The notes beneath the pieces are model-generated. The model worked only from the letters and a program-made list of their open reading frames with translations, made no database searches and was not told the origin of the DNA. This document shows, in pieces, positions 1 to 10,113 of a stretch of 64,000 bases of DNA (its first letter is position 1; the number at the start of each line of letters is the position of its first letter). This DNA comes from Bacteroidales bacterium (lineage in GTDB: Bacteria; Bacteroidota; Bacteroidia; Bacteroidales; F082): assembly GCA_016290215.1 (NCBI GenBank), contig JAEETH010000007.1, positions 1 through 64,000 on the forward strand. Direction: 5' to 3'. Position numbers and translations under genes: made by a program.

Positions 1-625
1 CAACTATTTCAAGAGCGGTTGTTCCTGTGATTGTCGTAGCGCTGTTAACACCTCCAAAAGTGCCACGCACCTCCTTGACGAGTTTGCGGAACATCTCATC
101 CCCTTTTGTCTCATCAAGTTCAGCCCAACGCTGCACCGTCTTGGCTTTGACCAAGAATGCGAGGATGGCGTTCATGTTGAAGTAGTCCATGCGAGCGATG
201 TCGGAGGCTTTCTCCCATTTCAATTCGTCCATCTTTTGCTCACGCTCCACGAAGTCGGCATCGGCGAGGATTTCCTCGATCTGTTTGGCTTCCTCGAAGT
301 CGGCCTCAGGTAACTCCACTACATAGTCCTCCCCTTTCTTGCTGAGGCGCTTGGCTAAATAGTTCACCTTCATGTTGCGCAGGCGACCGTCGAAGTCGAA
401 GTACTCACGGATGAAACGGTTCTTGCTTTGGGCGGCTTTATCGTAAAACTCGGCGCCAAGGCTGTTCTCATCGAAGCCCTCTTCCATGAGGTCGACCAAC
501 TGTTGGTCTTTCTCGGAGAGCAACTCCATGATACTTTCCTTGACGGCGGCATAGTCGAAACCCGTGCCCTCGAAGCCCGAGGTCAGTTCCGGCAAGCCGG
601 CCACGATATAAACGTAGTTATCCAT
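1..625 (-). CDS. DUF2764 family protein of the V-type ATPase operon (partial, 3' end outside window)
   Basis: The minus-strand frame from ATG at 625 stays open to the window edge (208 codons) and begins MDNYVYIVAGLPELTSGF. The sequence is acidic and soluble, with no signal peptide. Its ATG overlaps the TGA of the subunit E gene (TGATG), so the two are translationally coupled. In Bacteroidota, V-type ATPase operons usually carry a DUF2764 gene right after subunit E, before the catalytic subunits, and this placement is the main reason for the call. The molecular role of DUF2764 is unknown to me; an accessory or assembly role is inference. The remaining V-ATPase genes should lie to the left of the window. 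Confidence 0.75.
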   Translation of the reverse strand, partial: MDNYVYIVAGLPELTSGFEGTGFDYAAVKESIMELLSEKDQQLVDLMEEGFDENSLGAEFYDKAAQSKNRFIREYFDFDGRLRNMKVNYLAKRLSKKGEDYVVELPEADFEEAKQIEEILADADFVEREQKMDELKWEKASDIARMDYFNMNAILAFLVKAKTVQRWAELDETKGDEMFRKLVKEVRGTFGGVNSATTITGTTALEIV

Positions 626-1236
626 CAGCCAAAGAGGATTTTCTTGGTGGCGGGACGCAGGTAGTTGGCGATGAGTTGGGTGAACTCATCGTCGGTGAAC
701 TGCAGCACATAGCCGCCTCCCTTAGGAGCGACTTTAAAGCCACCGTTCATCTTCTTGGAGTAGTCCACCTTGACCTCTCCTTTGAACTGACTATTGATTT
801 CGCTTTTCACGAAAGGCTCCACCTCGGCTTTCAACGCCTCAGGAAGAATGAGGTTCAAGTCGACGGGCGACGCATTTTGTGGATTAAAAGCTTTCACTAC
901 ACTGGAAATCAACTCTTTCACAAAGGCAGCATTGCCCATATTGGCCTTCACGCCTTCGGTGGCAGTCTTGGTCACCACCATCTTCTCGATTTCCTGTTTC
1001 GTCACGGCGATGCTCTGTGTGGCAGCCATCTTGACGTCGGCGGTCACCTTGGTCTTCAACTCCTCGGCTTCCTTGTTGGCTTGGGCAATAATACGGTCAG
1101 CCTCAGCCTTGGCGTAGGCCACGATGCGATCGGCCTCAGCCTGTGCTTTTTGCACCAGCTCCTCGCCGTCATGTTTTCCTTTTGACAGACCCTCATTATA
1201 CAGTCTATCAGTAAGTTCTTGCAGTTTATCTTGCAT
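625..1236 (-). CDS. atpE (V-type, ntpE): V-type ATP synthase subunit E
   Basis: About 203 aa. Residues ~20-75 form a long charged Ala/Glu/Lys helix (AEADRIIAQANKEAEELKTK), as expected of the peripheral stalk subunit E. A globular C-terminal part follows, ending KKILFG. I chose the ATG at 1236 (MQDKLQELTD) because a TAnnTTTG promoter lies at 1298-1305 and an upstream in-frame extension would have an atypical composition. It is the first gene of an operon running left, coupled to the DUF2764 gene. In V/A-type enzymes E pairs with G/H in the peripheral stalk. In fermentative Bacteroidota this enzyme is thought to work as an ion-pumping ATPase alongside the F-type enzyme encoded at 13.8-21.6 kb. 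Confidence 0.85.
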   Translation of the reverse strand: MQDKLQELTDRLYNEGLSKGKHDGEELVQKAQAEADRIVAYAKAEADRIIAQANKEAEELKTKVTADVKMAATQSIAVTKQEIEKMVVTKTATEGVKANMGNAAFVKELISSVVKAFNPQNASPVDLNLILPEALKAEVEPFVKSEINSQFKGEVKVDYSKKMNGGFKVAPKGGGYVLQFTDDEFTQLIANYLRPATKKILFG

Positions 1237-1297
1237 ATATTTTTCGTTTTGTTGTTTATCTATTTTCCCTCTTCCATACGGCAAGAGGATGGGCTTG

Positions 1298-1305
1298 CAA
1301 AATTA
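1298..1305 (-). promoter_or_regulatory. Bacteroidota -7 box (TAATTTTG) of the V-ATPase operon
   Basis: Read on the minus strand this is TAATTTTG, a match to the TAnnTTTG element used by the Bacteroidota primary sigma factor. It lies about 60 nt upstream of the subunit E start, which sets the operon start here. Confidence 0.55.
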
Positions 1306-1345
1306 AGCAATCCCAACAACAAAACGAAAAGAAAAGCGAAATATT

Positions 1346-2143
1346 TCAAGTAAGTTTATAATATGACCCTAAAATTCTTGCAAACCATTTTGCAGGCAGG
1401 ATGCGTTTCAAGAAAACAGACAGTTTTTGTTCGAAAGAAGCAACGACATAGCCGTTTCGAGGGCTCTTTTTCTTGATGATTTGGCTAATCTTTTGAGCCA
1501 AAACGATAGGTTTCAAGCCGCCATTCTCATCGTGTTCCACCTTCTCGATGGCCGTTTTATAAATCGGGTAGGCTTCGAGAGCGGCTGCGTCAGCCACTTT
1601 CTTGCGACTACCCGTGAATCCTGTGGCAAAATCACCTGGACGTAGCACCACCACCTTAATTCCAAACGATTGCGTTTCAAGTCGCAAAGCCTCGCAATAG
1701 CCTTCGATGGCGAACTTGCTGGCCGAATAAAATCCTTGGAACGGCAGTCCCATCAAGCCACCAATGCTGCTCAAAGCGATGATTTTGCCACTCCCCTGCC
1801 GCCGCATGTGGGGCAACACAGCATCGACGCAATGCACCAGACCCATGAAGTTGGTGTCCATCTGCAAGCGGATTTCTTCCTCAGTGGCAAACTCCAACGG
1901 CCCGCCGATGCCCATGCCGGCATTGTTGACCAACACATCGATACGTCCTTCTTTCTCGACGATTTCATCAACAGCTTTCTGTACGGCTTCGCGGTCGCGA
2001 ACATCCAATTTGAGGTAATGCACTTGGGGCAACTGTTCCACCTCACGGCGCACCGTGCCGTAAATGGTGTGGCCCTGTTGAGCAAGCAGCTTTGCCGTTT
2101 CTTGGCCGAAGCCTGAGGAAATTCCAGTGATGAAGACTACCAT
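1346..2143 (-). CDS. Short-chain dehydrogenase/reductase (candidate 3-ketosphinganine reductase)
   Basis: 265 aa classical SDR. It has the glycine motif TGISSGFG near the N-terminus, NNAGMG at about residue 80, and the catalytic YSASK. The ORF is open 32 codons further upstream, but that part is made of palindromic repeat sequence (2168-2250), so the ATG at 2143 (MVVFITGISSGFGQ) is preferred. It lies downstream of the serine palmitoyltransferase gene on the same strand. SDR enzymes reduce 3-ketosphinganine to sphinganine, the step after SPT, so that role is plausible. It is inferred from position, because SDR substrates cannot be read from motifs. Confidence 0.8.
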   Translation of the reverse strand: MVVFITGISSGFGQETAKLLAQQGHTIYGTVRREVEQLPQVHYLKLDVRDREAVQKAVDEIVEKEGRIDVLVNNAGMGIGGPLEFATEEEIRLQMDTNFMGLVHCVDAVLPHMRRQGSGKIIALSSIGGLMGLPFQGFYSASKFAIEGYCEALRLETQSFGIKVVVLRPGDFATGFTGSRKKVADAAALEAYPIYKTAIEKVEHDENGGLKPIVLAQKISQIIKKKSPRNGYVVASFEQKLSVFLKRILPAKWFARILGSYYKLT

Positions 2144-2167
2144 GTTTATCTTGTTTAACTTTCGTTC

Positions 2168-2250
2168 ATTCGGATTTGAAATCTGAATGCCTTGAGTTGG
2201 GGATTTGAAATCCCTTAATTCGATTCCGTCGGATTGCAAATCCGACGGAA
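2168..2250. repeat. Three short palindromes around GGATTTGAAATCC
   Basis: The gap between the SPT and SDR genes holds three related palindromes: a degenerate one at about 2170-2187, one at 2199-2213, and a perfect 12-bp inverted repeat with a 3-nt loop (2224-2235 / 2239-2250). The last lies 12 nt past the SPT stop and could act as a terminator or processing hairpin. Confidence 0.7.
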
Positions 2251-2262
2251 CAATTCCTTAAA

Positions 2263-3453
2263 TCAAATAACTCCAGCGTCTTTGAAGGCTTTGGTGATTT
2301 TGTCAACAGCCTCATCCACTTGTTCAAACGTATGCGTGGCCATCAAGGCGAAACGAATCAGCACATCCTCTTCGGGGACTGCGGGAGCGATGACGGGAGT
2401 GACAAAGATGCCGTCGTCCAGCAGCCTGTTGCACAGCCAGAAAGCCTTCTCTGAGTTGCGCACAAAAAGCGGGATGATAGGCGTCTCGCTGTGACCCGTG
2501 TCGAAGCCCCGATCTTGGAACGCCTTACGAGCGTAGTTGCTCAAATCCCAAAGGTGCTGTATGCGCTCCGGTTCGCTCAGCATGATGTCGATGGCCTTGC
2601 TGACAGCGGCCACATTCGCTGGCGGCATGCTGGCACTGAAAATCAAGCTACGGGCATTGTGTTTCAGGTAGTTGATGATATCGAAGTCGGCGGCGATGAA
2701 GCCTCCCAACGAGCCAAACGACTTGGAGAAGGTGCCCATGATGAGGTCGACCTTATCGGTAAGGCCAAAGTGGTCGGCGGTACCACGACCCTGATGACCC
2801 AAGACGCCCAAGGCATGGGCATCGTCCATCATGATGTCGGCATTGTATTGCTCGGCCAGTTCCACCATACGCGGCAACGGCACAATGTCGCCTTCCATAG
2901 AGAAGACACCATCGGCCACAATGAGCTTGACGGACTCGGGAGCGCAAAGTTTCAACTTGGCTTCAAGGGCATCCATGTCGTTGTGGTTGTATTTCCACAC
3001 CTTACCGAACGACAGGCGGCTACCTTCGATAATAGAGGCATGGTCGAGGCTGTCCAAAAGCAGATAGTCGTTTCTGCCACAGAGGGCCGACACAACACCG
3101 AGGTTGACTTGGAATCCCGTGCTGAAACAGACGGAAGCTTCCTTGCCCACCAACTTGGCTAATTTTTCCTCCAAGGCCACATGGATGTCGAGTGTACCAT
3201 TCAAAAACCTTGATCCAGAGCAACTTGTGCCATACTTCTTGACGGCTTCGATAGCGGCTTCTTTCAGTCGAGGGTCGTTGGAAAGCCCAAGGTAGCTGTT
3301 GGAGCCGAACATCAGAACGTCTTTGCCGTTGATTTTCACCACGGTGCTCTGTTCCGACTCGATAGGTTTATAATAGGGATATATGCCCTTGGCTTGAGCT
3401 TCTTGAGGAGCTCTATAACGGGCGCATGATTGCTTTAAAAGATTGGTTTTCAT
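2263..3453 (-). CDS. spt: Serine palmitoyltransferase (alpha-oxoamine synthase family)
   Basis: 396 aa PLP enzyme that condenses serine with a long-chain acyl-CoA to 3-ketosphinganine. Visible features are the LMFGSNSYLGL motif near residue 50, GSRFLNGTLDIH, the Asp/His pair DDAHALGVLG that contacts PLP, the Schiff-base lysine in GTFSKSFGSLGG (about residue 244), and a C-terminal RFALMATHT. From memory the sequence tracks the soluble Sphingobacterium SPT more closely than BioF or glycine C-acetyltransferase, for example IYPYYKPIES and NARSLIFSASMPPA. The start is 4 nt after the stop of the GNAT-like gene, so they form an operon. It would make the sphinganine backbone of Bacteroidota sphingolipids. 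Confidence 0.88.
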   Translation of the reverse strand: MKTNLLKQSCARYRAPQEAQAKGIYPYYKPIESEQSTVVKINGKDVLMFGSNSYLGLSNDPRLKEAAIEAVKKYGTSCSGSRFLNGTLDIHVALEEKLAKLVGKEASVCFSTGFQVNLGVVSALCGRNDYLLLDSLDHASIIEGSRLSFGKVWKYNHNDMDALEAKLKLCAPESVKLIVADGVFSMEGDIVPLPRMVELAEQYNADIMMDDAHALGVLGHQGRGTADHFGLTDKVDLIMGTFSKSFGSLGGFIAADFDIINYLKHNARSLIFSASMPPANVAAVSKAIDIMLSEPERIQHLWDLSNYARKAFQDRGFDTGHSETPIIPLFVRNSEKAFWLCNRLLDDGIFVTPVIAPAVPEEDVLIRFALMATHTFEQVDEAVDKITKAFKDAGVI

Positions 3454-3457
3454 AGTC

Positions 3458-4582
3458 TTACTTAATCGTCTTTATATAGGTTCTGGCTCTCTTAGTCAAA
3501 TTGTGTTCCAAATAACGCCACAGGTTCTGCACGCTCGTGTTGTCCTCCAACTCGCGTGTCGACTCGATATATTTGATGCCGTTTTTGGTGATGCCTTTCG
3601 CAAACTTGTCGAAAATCATGGCATTCACGCCCTTGTTCTTGTATTTCTCGTCGATGGCGATGAGAAGCAAGTCGATGGTGTCGTTTTGTCTTAACGCCTT
3701 CAGCATGTGCATCCATCCGAAAGGCAACAATGAACCCCTGGCTTTCTGCATGGCCTTGGAGAGCGAAGGCAACGCCACACCAAAGCCAATCACACGCTCC
3801 TCCGCATCGAGGACGATGGACACGTAATCCACATTAATGTTGGCCAAGAACTGCTTCTTGAGGTCGTCGCATTGTCCTGCCGAAAGCTCCGAAAAGCCAT
3901 GCAGCTGTGAATAAGCAGAATTGAGACAGTGGAACAAACCGTCAAGATAGGGCTCTAAATCAGCGCGATTGTGGAACTCGGCTTGATGCAGGCTGTTCTT
4001 CACAGAGACCAGCTGCGCCATGCGCTCATAACGTTCGGGGATGACCTCCGGCACTTTGATAAGATATTCCACATAGTCGGCATCCTTGACATAGCCCAAA
4101 TCCGTCAGATGCTTCCCATAATAAGGCGCATTATACTTGCCGTAAACCGTGGGCAACTTGTCGAAGCCCTCCACCAAAATGCCTGCCTCATCAAACTCAA
4201 GGAAGCCCATCGGGCCGTTCATCGTGTCCATGCCTTTCTCCTTGGCATAGTGTTCAACCGTTTCCAACAAGGCCTTGGAGACCTCGCGGTCGTCAACGAA
4301 GTCAATCCAGCCGAAGCGGCATATCTTTTTACCCGAAGTCTCGTTATACTTGTGGTTGATGATGCCCGCGACACGACCGACAGCCTCGCCTTTTTCATTG
4401 CAGGCAAGCCAATACTTGCCTTCACACACCTCAAAAGCATGGTTTTTCGCAGGTGTCAGCGTGTCGCGCTCCTTCGACTCAATCTGTGGCACATAGAAGA
4501 AATTGCCCTTATATAGTTGATTAGGGAAATGGACAAACGTCCTCAAATCCTTCTTTGTGGTAACTTCTTTTATCTGAATCAT
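3458..4582 (-). CDS. GNAT-fold acyltransferase-like protein (candidate ceramide synthase)
   Basis: 374 aa from ATG at 4582. An acetyltransferase-like core includes EAVGRVAGIINHKYNE (the VGRIA-type motif A of the GNAT fold) at about residues 70-85 and a second conserved block GPMGFLEFDEAGILVEGFD. The C-terminal half carries VIGFGVALPSLS and a predicted second GNAT-like lobe. No signal peptide or obvious membrane helix is present. It sits 4 nt upstream of spt, so the two are co-transcribed. Bacterial ceramide synthases described in Caulobacter are GNAT-superfamily proteins encoded near SPT, so N-acylation of sphinganine is a reasonable hypothesis. The reaction is inferred from context only. Confidence 0.7.
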   Translation of the reverse strand: MIQIKEVTTKKDLRTFVHFPNQLYKGNFFYVPQIESKERDTLTPAKNHAFEVCEGKYWLACNEKGEAVGRVAGIINHKYNETSGKKICRFGWIDFVDDREVSKALLETVEHYAKEKGMDTMNGPMGFLEFDEAGILVEGFDKLPTVYGKYNAPYYGKHLTDLGYVKDADYVEYLIKVPEVIPERYERMAQLVSVKNSLHQAEFHNRADLEPYLDGLFHCLNSAYSQLHGFSELSAGQCDDLKKQFLANINVDYVSIVLDAEERVIGFGVALPSLSKAMQKARGSLLPFGWMHMLKALRQNDTIDLLLIAIDEKYKNKGVNAMIFDKFAKGITKNGIKYIESTRELEDNTSVQNLWRYLEHNLTKRARTYIKTIK

Positions 4583-4586
4583 CCTG

Positions 4587-4594
4587 CAAAAATA
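4587..4594 (-). promoter_or_regulatory. Possible -7 box (TATTTTTG) just before the GNAT/spt start
   Basis: TATTTTTG on the minus strand ends only 4 nt before the ATG at 4582. If used, the transcript would be nearly leaderless or translation would start further in. It may instead be a chance match inside an operon. Confidence 0.3.
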
Positions 4595-4646
4595 CGGATT
4601 TATGAAATGCACAAGCCCAAAACAATAAATTTTTGTCCCATCTAGG

Positions 4647-5027
4647 TTACTGACCCTCACCTTGCTTTAGCTCGGATTGTGCCTTTGTGAGCCGCTGAAA
4701 TACCGAGTCCATTATCTTCTCCAATTGAGCTGGCCTTTCGGTATAATAGCGCATGTTTTGCGAGAAGATGCTGTCCGTAATGCCATAATGCTCAAAGAGT
4801 TGATCGTAATACGATCGCGTCAATTCCCTATAATCATTAGGCGAACTTTCGGCTTCCTTTTCCTGGGTTTTCCTATAATTGATATCGGCCTCGATGATTT
4901 GCACATCGGTCATGATGTCTATCATCTCACGTTCGCTCAATACCCGTTCGGGCATAAAGCCTTTGTCCTTGTGAGCACAGCCGCACACAAGGACAAAAAG
5001 CAGGGATATCAATACTAATCGTTTCAT
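4647..5027 (-). CDS. DUF4296 family lipoprotein
   Basis: 126 aa. The N-terminus MKRLVLISLLFVLVCGCAHK is a lipoprotein signal with the lipobox Cys at about residue 17. The rest is a helical domain (VLSEREMIDIMTDVQIIEADI) typical of DUF4296, a Bacteroidota-specific family. It is predicted to be anchored in the outer membrane or periplasm. It lies 6 nt downstream of recQ and 64 nt upstream of the GNAT-like gene on the same strand, so co-transcription is likely. Function unknown. Confidence 0.8.
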   Translation of the reverse strand: MKRLVLISLLFVLVCGCAHKDKGFMPERVLSEREMIDIMTDVQIIEADINYRKTQEKEAESSPNDYRELTRSYYDQLFEHYGITDSIFSQNMRYYTERPAQLEKIMDSVFQRLTKAQSELKQGEGQ

Positions 5028-5033
5028 TCTGAA

Positions 5034-7241
<2,208 letters not shown>

Positions 7242-7395
7242 AGTTTCTTCCTTTTTGGTATATTCCAAACTTTTGTTTTACTTTGCAATCTATTTTGAAA
7301 TTGTGCGTTATTACCAAGGGCTGGTTTTGACCCTTGTCGCATTTGACAAAGTTATAGTTTTTATATCATTCGGAGCAAGAAAAATCTCAGAAAAA

Positions 7396-8361
7396 ATGAA
7401 AAAAAATGATACAATTATCGAATTAGCCACTCAAATCATTGAAAATGAAGCGAATGCAATCACTGGATTGAAAGGCCGAATTAGCGATGATTTCCAGAAA
7501 GTTGTGGATTTGATGTTGGAAAACAAAGGTAATCTGGTGTTTTCAGGCATCGGGAAGAGCGCCATCATCGCCCAAAAGATTGTCGCGACGATGAATTCAA
7601 CGGGCACCATGGCGGTATTTATGCACGCCGCCGATGCCATCCACGGCGACTTGGGCATCATCCGCGAAGGCGATATTGTGGTCATTTTGTCGAAAAGTGG
7701 CGAAACACCCGAAATCAAGGTGTTGGTGCCGCTCATCAAGCTGCGGGGCAACAAAATCGTGGCCATGGTCGGCAACCCGCAGTCGTATCTTGCTTCGCAG
7801 GCCGATTTTGTTTTGGATGTAAGCGTCAGCGACGAGGCCATCCCCGACAGCCTTGCCCCCACCAGTAGCACGACCGCCCAATTAGTGATGGGCGACACTC
7901 TCGCATTAATATTAATGAGGTGTCGCGGCTTCTCCACCGCCGACTTTGCCAAGTTCCATCCTGGCGGGGCCTTGGGCAAGCAACTTTATCTCCGTGTGAA
8001 AGACCTATACGTCCGCAACGAACGCCCCGAGGTGGGCCCCGACGACAACCTGACGCGCGTCATCATCGAAATGACCCACAAACGTCTCGGCGCCACCGTG
8101 GTCAGCGAAGGCGACAGGATTTTGGGCATCATCACCGACGGCGACCTCCGCCGCATGTTGATGAACACACCCGACATCGAACAAGTGAAAGCCTCGCAAA
8201 TCATGACTTCCAACCCCAAGACCATCGAAGAGGATGCCTTGGTGGTGGATGCCTTGCATAAGATGAGGCACAACAGCATCACCCAACTGCCCGTGGTCAA
8301 AGACGAGAAATACTTGGGGATTATTCATTTGCATGACATCCTGAAGGAGGGTTTATTTTAA
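7396..8361 (+). CDS. kdsD: Arabinose-5-phosphate isomerase (KpsF/GutQ family)
   Basis: 321 aa. The N-terminal SIS domain (residues ~35-165) contains GIGKSAIIAQK, MHAADAIHGDLG and SKSGETPEI. Two CBS domains follow (ALGKQLYLRVKDL to the C-terminal LGIIHLHDILKEGLF). It interconverts ribulose-5-phosphate and D-arabinose-5-phosphate, the first committed step to Kdo for lipopolysaccharide. The open frame reaches back to 7255, but the ATG at 7396 matches the family N-terminus. It is divergent from recQ, and lptB follows 57 nt downstream, so two LPS functions sit together, as in the kdsD-lptB region of enterobacteria. Confidence 0.93.
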   Translation: MKKNDTIIELATQIIENEANAITGLKGRISDDFQKVVDLMLENKGNLVFSGIGKSAIIAQKIVATMNSTGTMAVFMHAADAIHGDLGIIREGDIVVILSKSGETPEIKVLVPLIKLRGNKIVAMVGNPQSYLASQADFVLDVSVSDEAIPDSLAPTSSTTAQLVMGDTLALILMRCRGFSTADFAKFHPGGALGKQLYLRVKDLYVRNERPEVGPDDNLTRVIIEMTHKRLGATVVSEGDRILGIITDGDLRRMLMNTPDIEQVKASQIMTSNPKTIEEDALVVDALHKMRHNSITQLPVVKDEKYLGIIHLHDILKEGLF

Positions 8362-8364
8362 AGG

Positions 8365-8416
8365 CAACTGACAACTGAACAACTGAATAACTGAACAACT
8401 GACAACTGACAACTGA
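8365..8416. repeat. Imperfect tandem repeat of (A)CAACTGA
   Basis: The whole kdsD-lptB gap is made of 7-10-nt units of CAACTGA/ACAACTGA ending directly before the lptB ATG. The same motif occurs at 18107-18137, 30708-30735 and 40487-40520, always in gaps. Confidence 0.8.
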
Positions 8417-8418
8417 AG

Positions 8419-9153
8419 ATGAAGCTGAGAACAGAACATTTGGTGAAGAAATACGGTCAGCGCACCGTGGTCAACGACGTTGACATCGAAGTGGAACAAG
8501 GACAGATTGTAGGTCTATTGGGGCCCAACGGCGCAGGCAAGACGACTACATTCTATATGGTGGTAGGCCTCATCAAGCCTTATTCGGGCAAGGTGTACCT
8601 TGAAGACGAGGACATCTCTACCCTGCCGATGTATAAACGCGCGCAAAAAGGCATCGGTTATCTGGCTCAGGAAGCCTCGGTGTTTAGGCAGATGACGGTG
8701 GAAGACAACATCTATTCCGTCATGCAGTTCAAGAAGATGAAGGAAGCCGAACGCCGCCAAAAGTTGGAGGATCTTTTGGATGAGTTTGGCCTGCAGCATG
8801 TACGCAAGAGCAAAGGCATACAATTGTCGGGCGGCGAACGTCGTCGCACCGAGATTGCCCGCGCCTTGGCCGTCGACCCCAAGTTCGTGCTTTTGGACGA
8901 GCCCTTTGCCGGCGTCGACCCCATTGCCGTAGAGGACATTCAGCGTATCATCTTCAAGTTGAAAAGGAAAAACATCGGTGTGCTCATCACCGACCATAAC
9001 GTACACGAAACCCTCAGCATCACCGACCGCGCCTATTTGCTTTTCGACGGAAAAGTGCTTATGTCGGGCCTACCCGAGACCCTTGCCGCCGACGAGCACG
9101 TCCGCGAGGTCTATCTCGGGCATAATTTCATTCTGCACAAAAAGGAACTATAA
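8419..9153 (+). CDS. lptB: LPS export ABC transporter ATP-binding protein LptB
   Basis: 244 aa, full family length. Walker [10 protein letters not shown] lies at residues 35-43, the signature [14 protein letters not shown] near 137-150, Walker [14 protein letters not shown] near 157-170, and the H-loop ITDHNV near 195. The residues after Walker B (DEPFAGVDP) and the HNVHETL segment are typical of LptB. It powers LptFG to pull LPS from the inner membrane; an LptF/G-type permease is encoded at 46781. It is the second gene after kdsD, and the downstream region is one of the six 130-nt palindromic elements. Confidence 0.94.
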   Translation: MKLRTEHLVKKYGQRTVVNDVDIEVEQGQIVGLLGPNGAGKTTTFYMVVGLIKPYSGKVYLEDEDISTLPMYKRAQKGIGYLAQEASVFRQMTVEDNIYSVMQFKKMKEAERRQKLEDLLDEFGLQHVRKSKGIQLSGGERRRTEIARALAVDPKFVLLDEPFAGVDPIAVEDIQRIIFKLKRKNIGVLITDHNVHETLSITDRAYLLFDGKVLMSGLPETLAADEHVREVYLGHNFILHKKEL

Positions 9154-9154
9154 T

Positions 9155-9289
9155 GGATTCCTTTGGGGAATGGAGTATCGTCGTAATATAATAATGCGGC
9201 GACCTGTTAGGCCCATGGTATCATGAGACCTTAGTGGTCGCCGCATTATTAATTTCAATGCATTACTCCATTCCCACAGGGAATCTCCA
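9155..9289. repeat. 130-nt palindromic element, copy A
   Basis: The outer arms are mini-hairpins (GGATTCC-TTTG-GGGAATGGAG on the left, CTCCATTCCC-ACA-GGGAATCTCC at 9267-9288), inverted relative to each other. The central stem is a perfect 15-bp inverted repeat (9190-9204 / 9236-9250). The core 8-mer differs from other copies by a compensated pair (GCGGCGAC/GTCGCCGC). The element fills the gap between the convergent lptB and pssA genes. Confidence 0.9.
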
Positions 9290-9291
9290 TT

Positions 9292-10011
9292 TTATTCCTC
9301 TACAGTCTTCCCTGCAAAGAAAATCGACATCAGGATGTAAATCACCATGATGAATGGCAGCGCCAACGACTTAAAGATAAGAATTCCCACTACGGCGATG
9401 GCGATGAAAATCCACCTTACCTGATTGCCTTTCCATGCCAAGGTCTTCATCTTGAACGAGAAGAACCTCAGGTTGCTTATCATCATAAACGAAAGCAAAA
9501 TCGTGATGCCGAGGCAAGCCCAAAAGCCTAAGGCACCGTCGGTGAGATGGTGCACCTTAGCCAATGCCATAGGCAACGAGGCAACGAAAATGGCCATGCC
9601 CGGAGCAGGTAGCCCCCTGAAGGCATAGTCTTGCGAATGGTCGATGTTGAAGCGGGCCAAACGGATGGCGGCAAACACAGGCAACATGAAGCCTAAACAG
9701 GGCATCAAGTCGACATCGTAAATCTTCATTTGAGGCATGTCGAGGCCATTGTTCATCAAATAACCCATGATCAACCCCGGGGCAACGCCAAACGACACCA
9801 CGTCGGAAAGCGAGTCCAAGTCGCGACCGATGGGCGAATGTTCGTTCAACATACGGGCAGCAAAGCCGTCAAGAAAATCGAAAAGGCCTGCCACAAGAAT
9901 CATAAAAGCCGCCTTGAGGGGCATCCCAGAGGCGACAAAAAGAATAGACATACAGCCTGACAACAAATTGAGGCAGGTGATAGTGTTCGGAATATGTTTC
10001 TTGATACTCAT
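9292..10011 (-). CDS. pssA: CDP-diacylglycerol-serine O-phosphatidyltransferase
   Basis: 239 aa integral membrane protein with about seven hydrophobic segments. It has the CDP-alcohol phosphotransferase signature at residues 48-70: D48-G49, R53, G62, D66 and D70 with the exact spacing DGx2ARx8Gx3Dx3D. It makes phosphatidylserine, the precursor of phosphatidylethanolamine, the main phospholipid of Bacteroidota. It is monocistronic in the window, divergent from murF-alr, with its promoter at 10034-10041. Confidence 0.92.
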   Translation of the reverse strand: MSIKKHIPNTITCLNLLSGCMSILFVASGMPLKAAFMILVAGLFDFLDGFAARMLNEHSPIGRDLDSLSDVVSFGVAPGLIMGYLMNNGLDMPQMKIYDVDLMPCLGFMLPVFAAIRLARFNIDHSQDYAFRGLPAPGMAIFVASLPMALAKVHHLTDGALGFWACLGITILLSFMMISNLRFFSFKMKTLAWKGNQVRWIFIAIAVVGILIFKSLALPFIMVIYILMSIFFAGKTVEE

Positions 10012-10033
10012 AACGATAGGTTTTTATACGCTG

Positions 10034-10041
10034 CAAAGATA
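10034..10041 (-). promoter_or_regulatory. -7 box (TATCTTTG) of pssA
   Basis: TATCTTTG on the minus strand, 23 nt before the pssA ATG at 10011. Confidence 0.6.
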
Positions 10042-10083
10042 GTTTTTTTTTATCTCTATCCAAACAATAATGTAGAAAAGGCG

Positions 10084-10091
10084 TAATTTTG
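10084..10091 (+). promoter_or_regulatory. -7 box (TAATTTTG) of murF-alr
   Basis: TAATTTTG on the plus strand, 22 nt before the ATG at 10114, back to back with the pssA promoter. Confidence 0.6.
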
Positions 10092-10113
10092 CAGGAAATT
10101 TGAATGAGATTCC

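Noticed and set aside
2168..2250. tRNA or riboswitch in the SPT-SDR gap
   Set aside because: Only three short palindromes; no cloverleaf, no GGTTC-type T loop and no conserved aptamer core.
7255..7395. N-terminal extension of kdsD
   Set aside because: The upstream residues are hydrophobic and unlike the SIS family; ATG at 7396 fits better.
9155..9289. Plain intrinsic terminator for the convergent lptB and pssA genes
   Set aside because: It may help termination, but there is no T-run and the same architecture occurs between divergent genes (25803 and 61295), so it is treated as a dispersed element.
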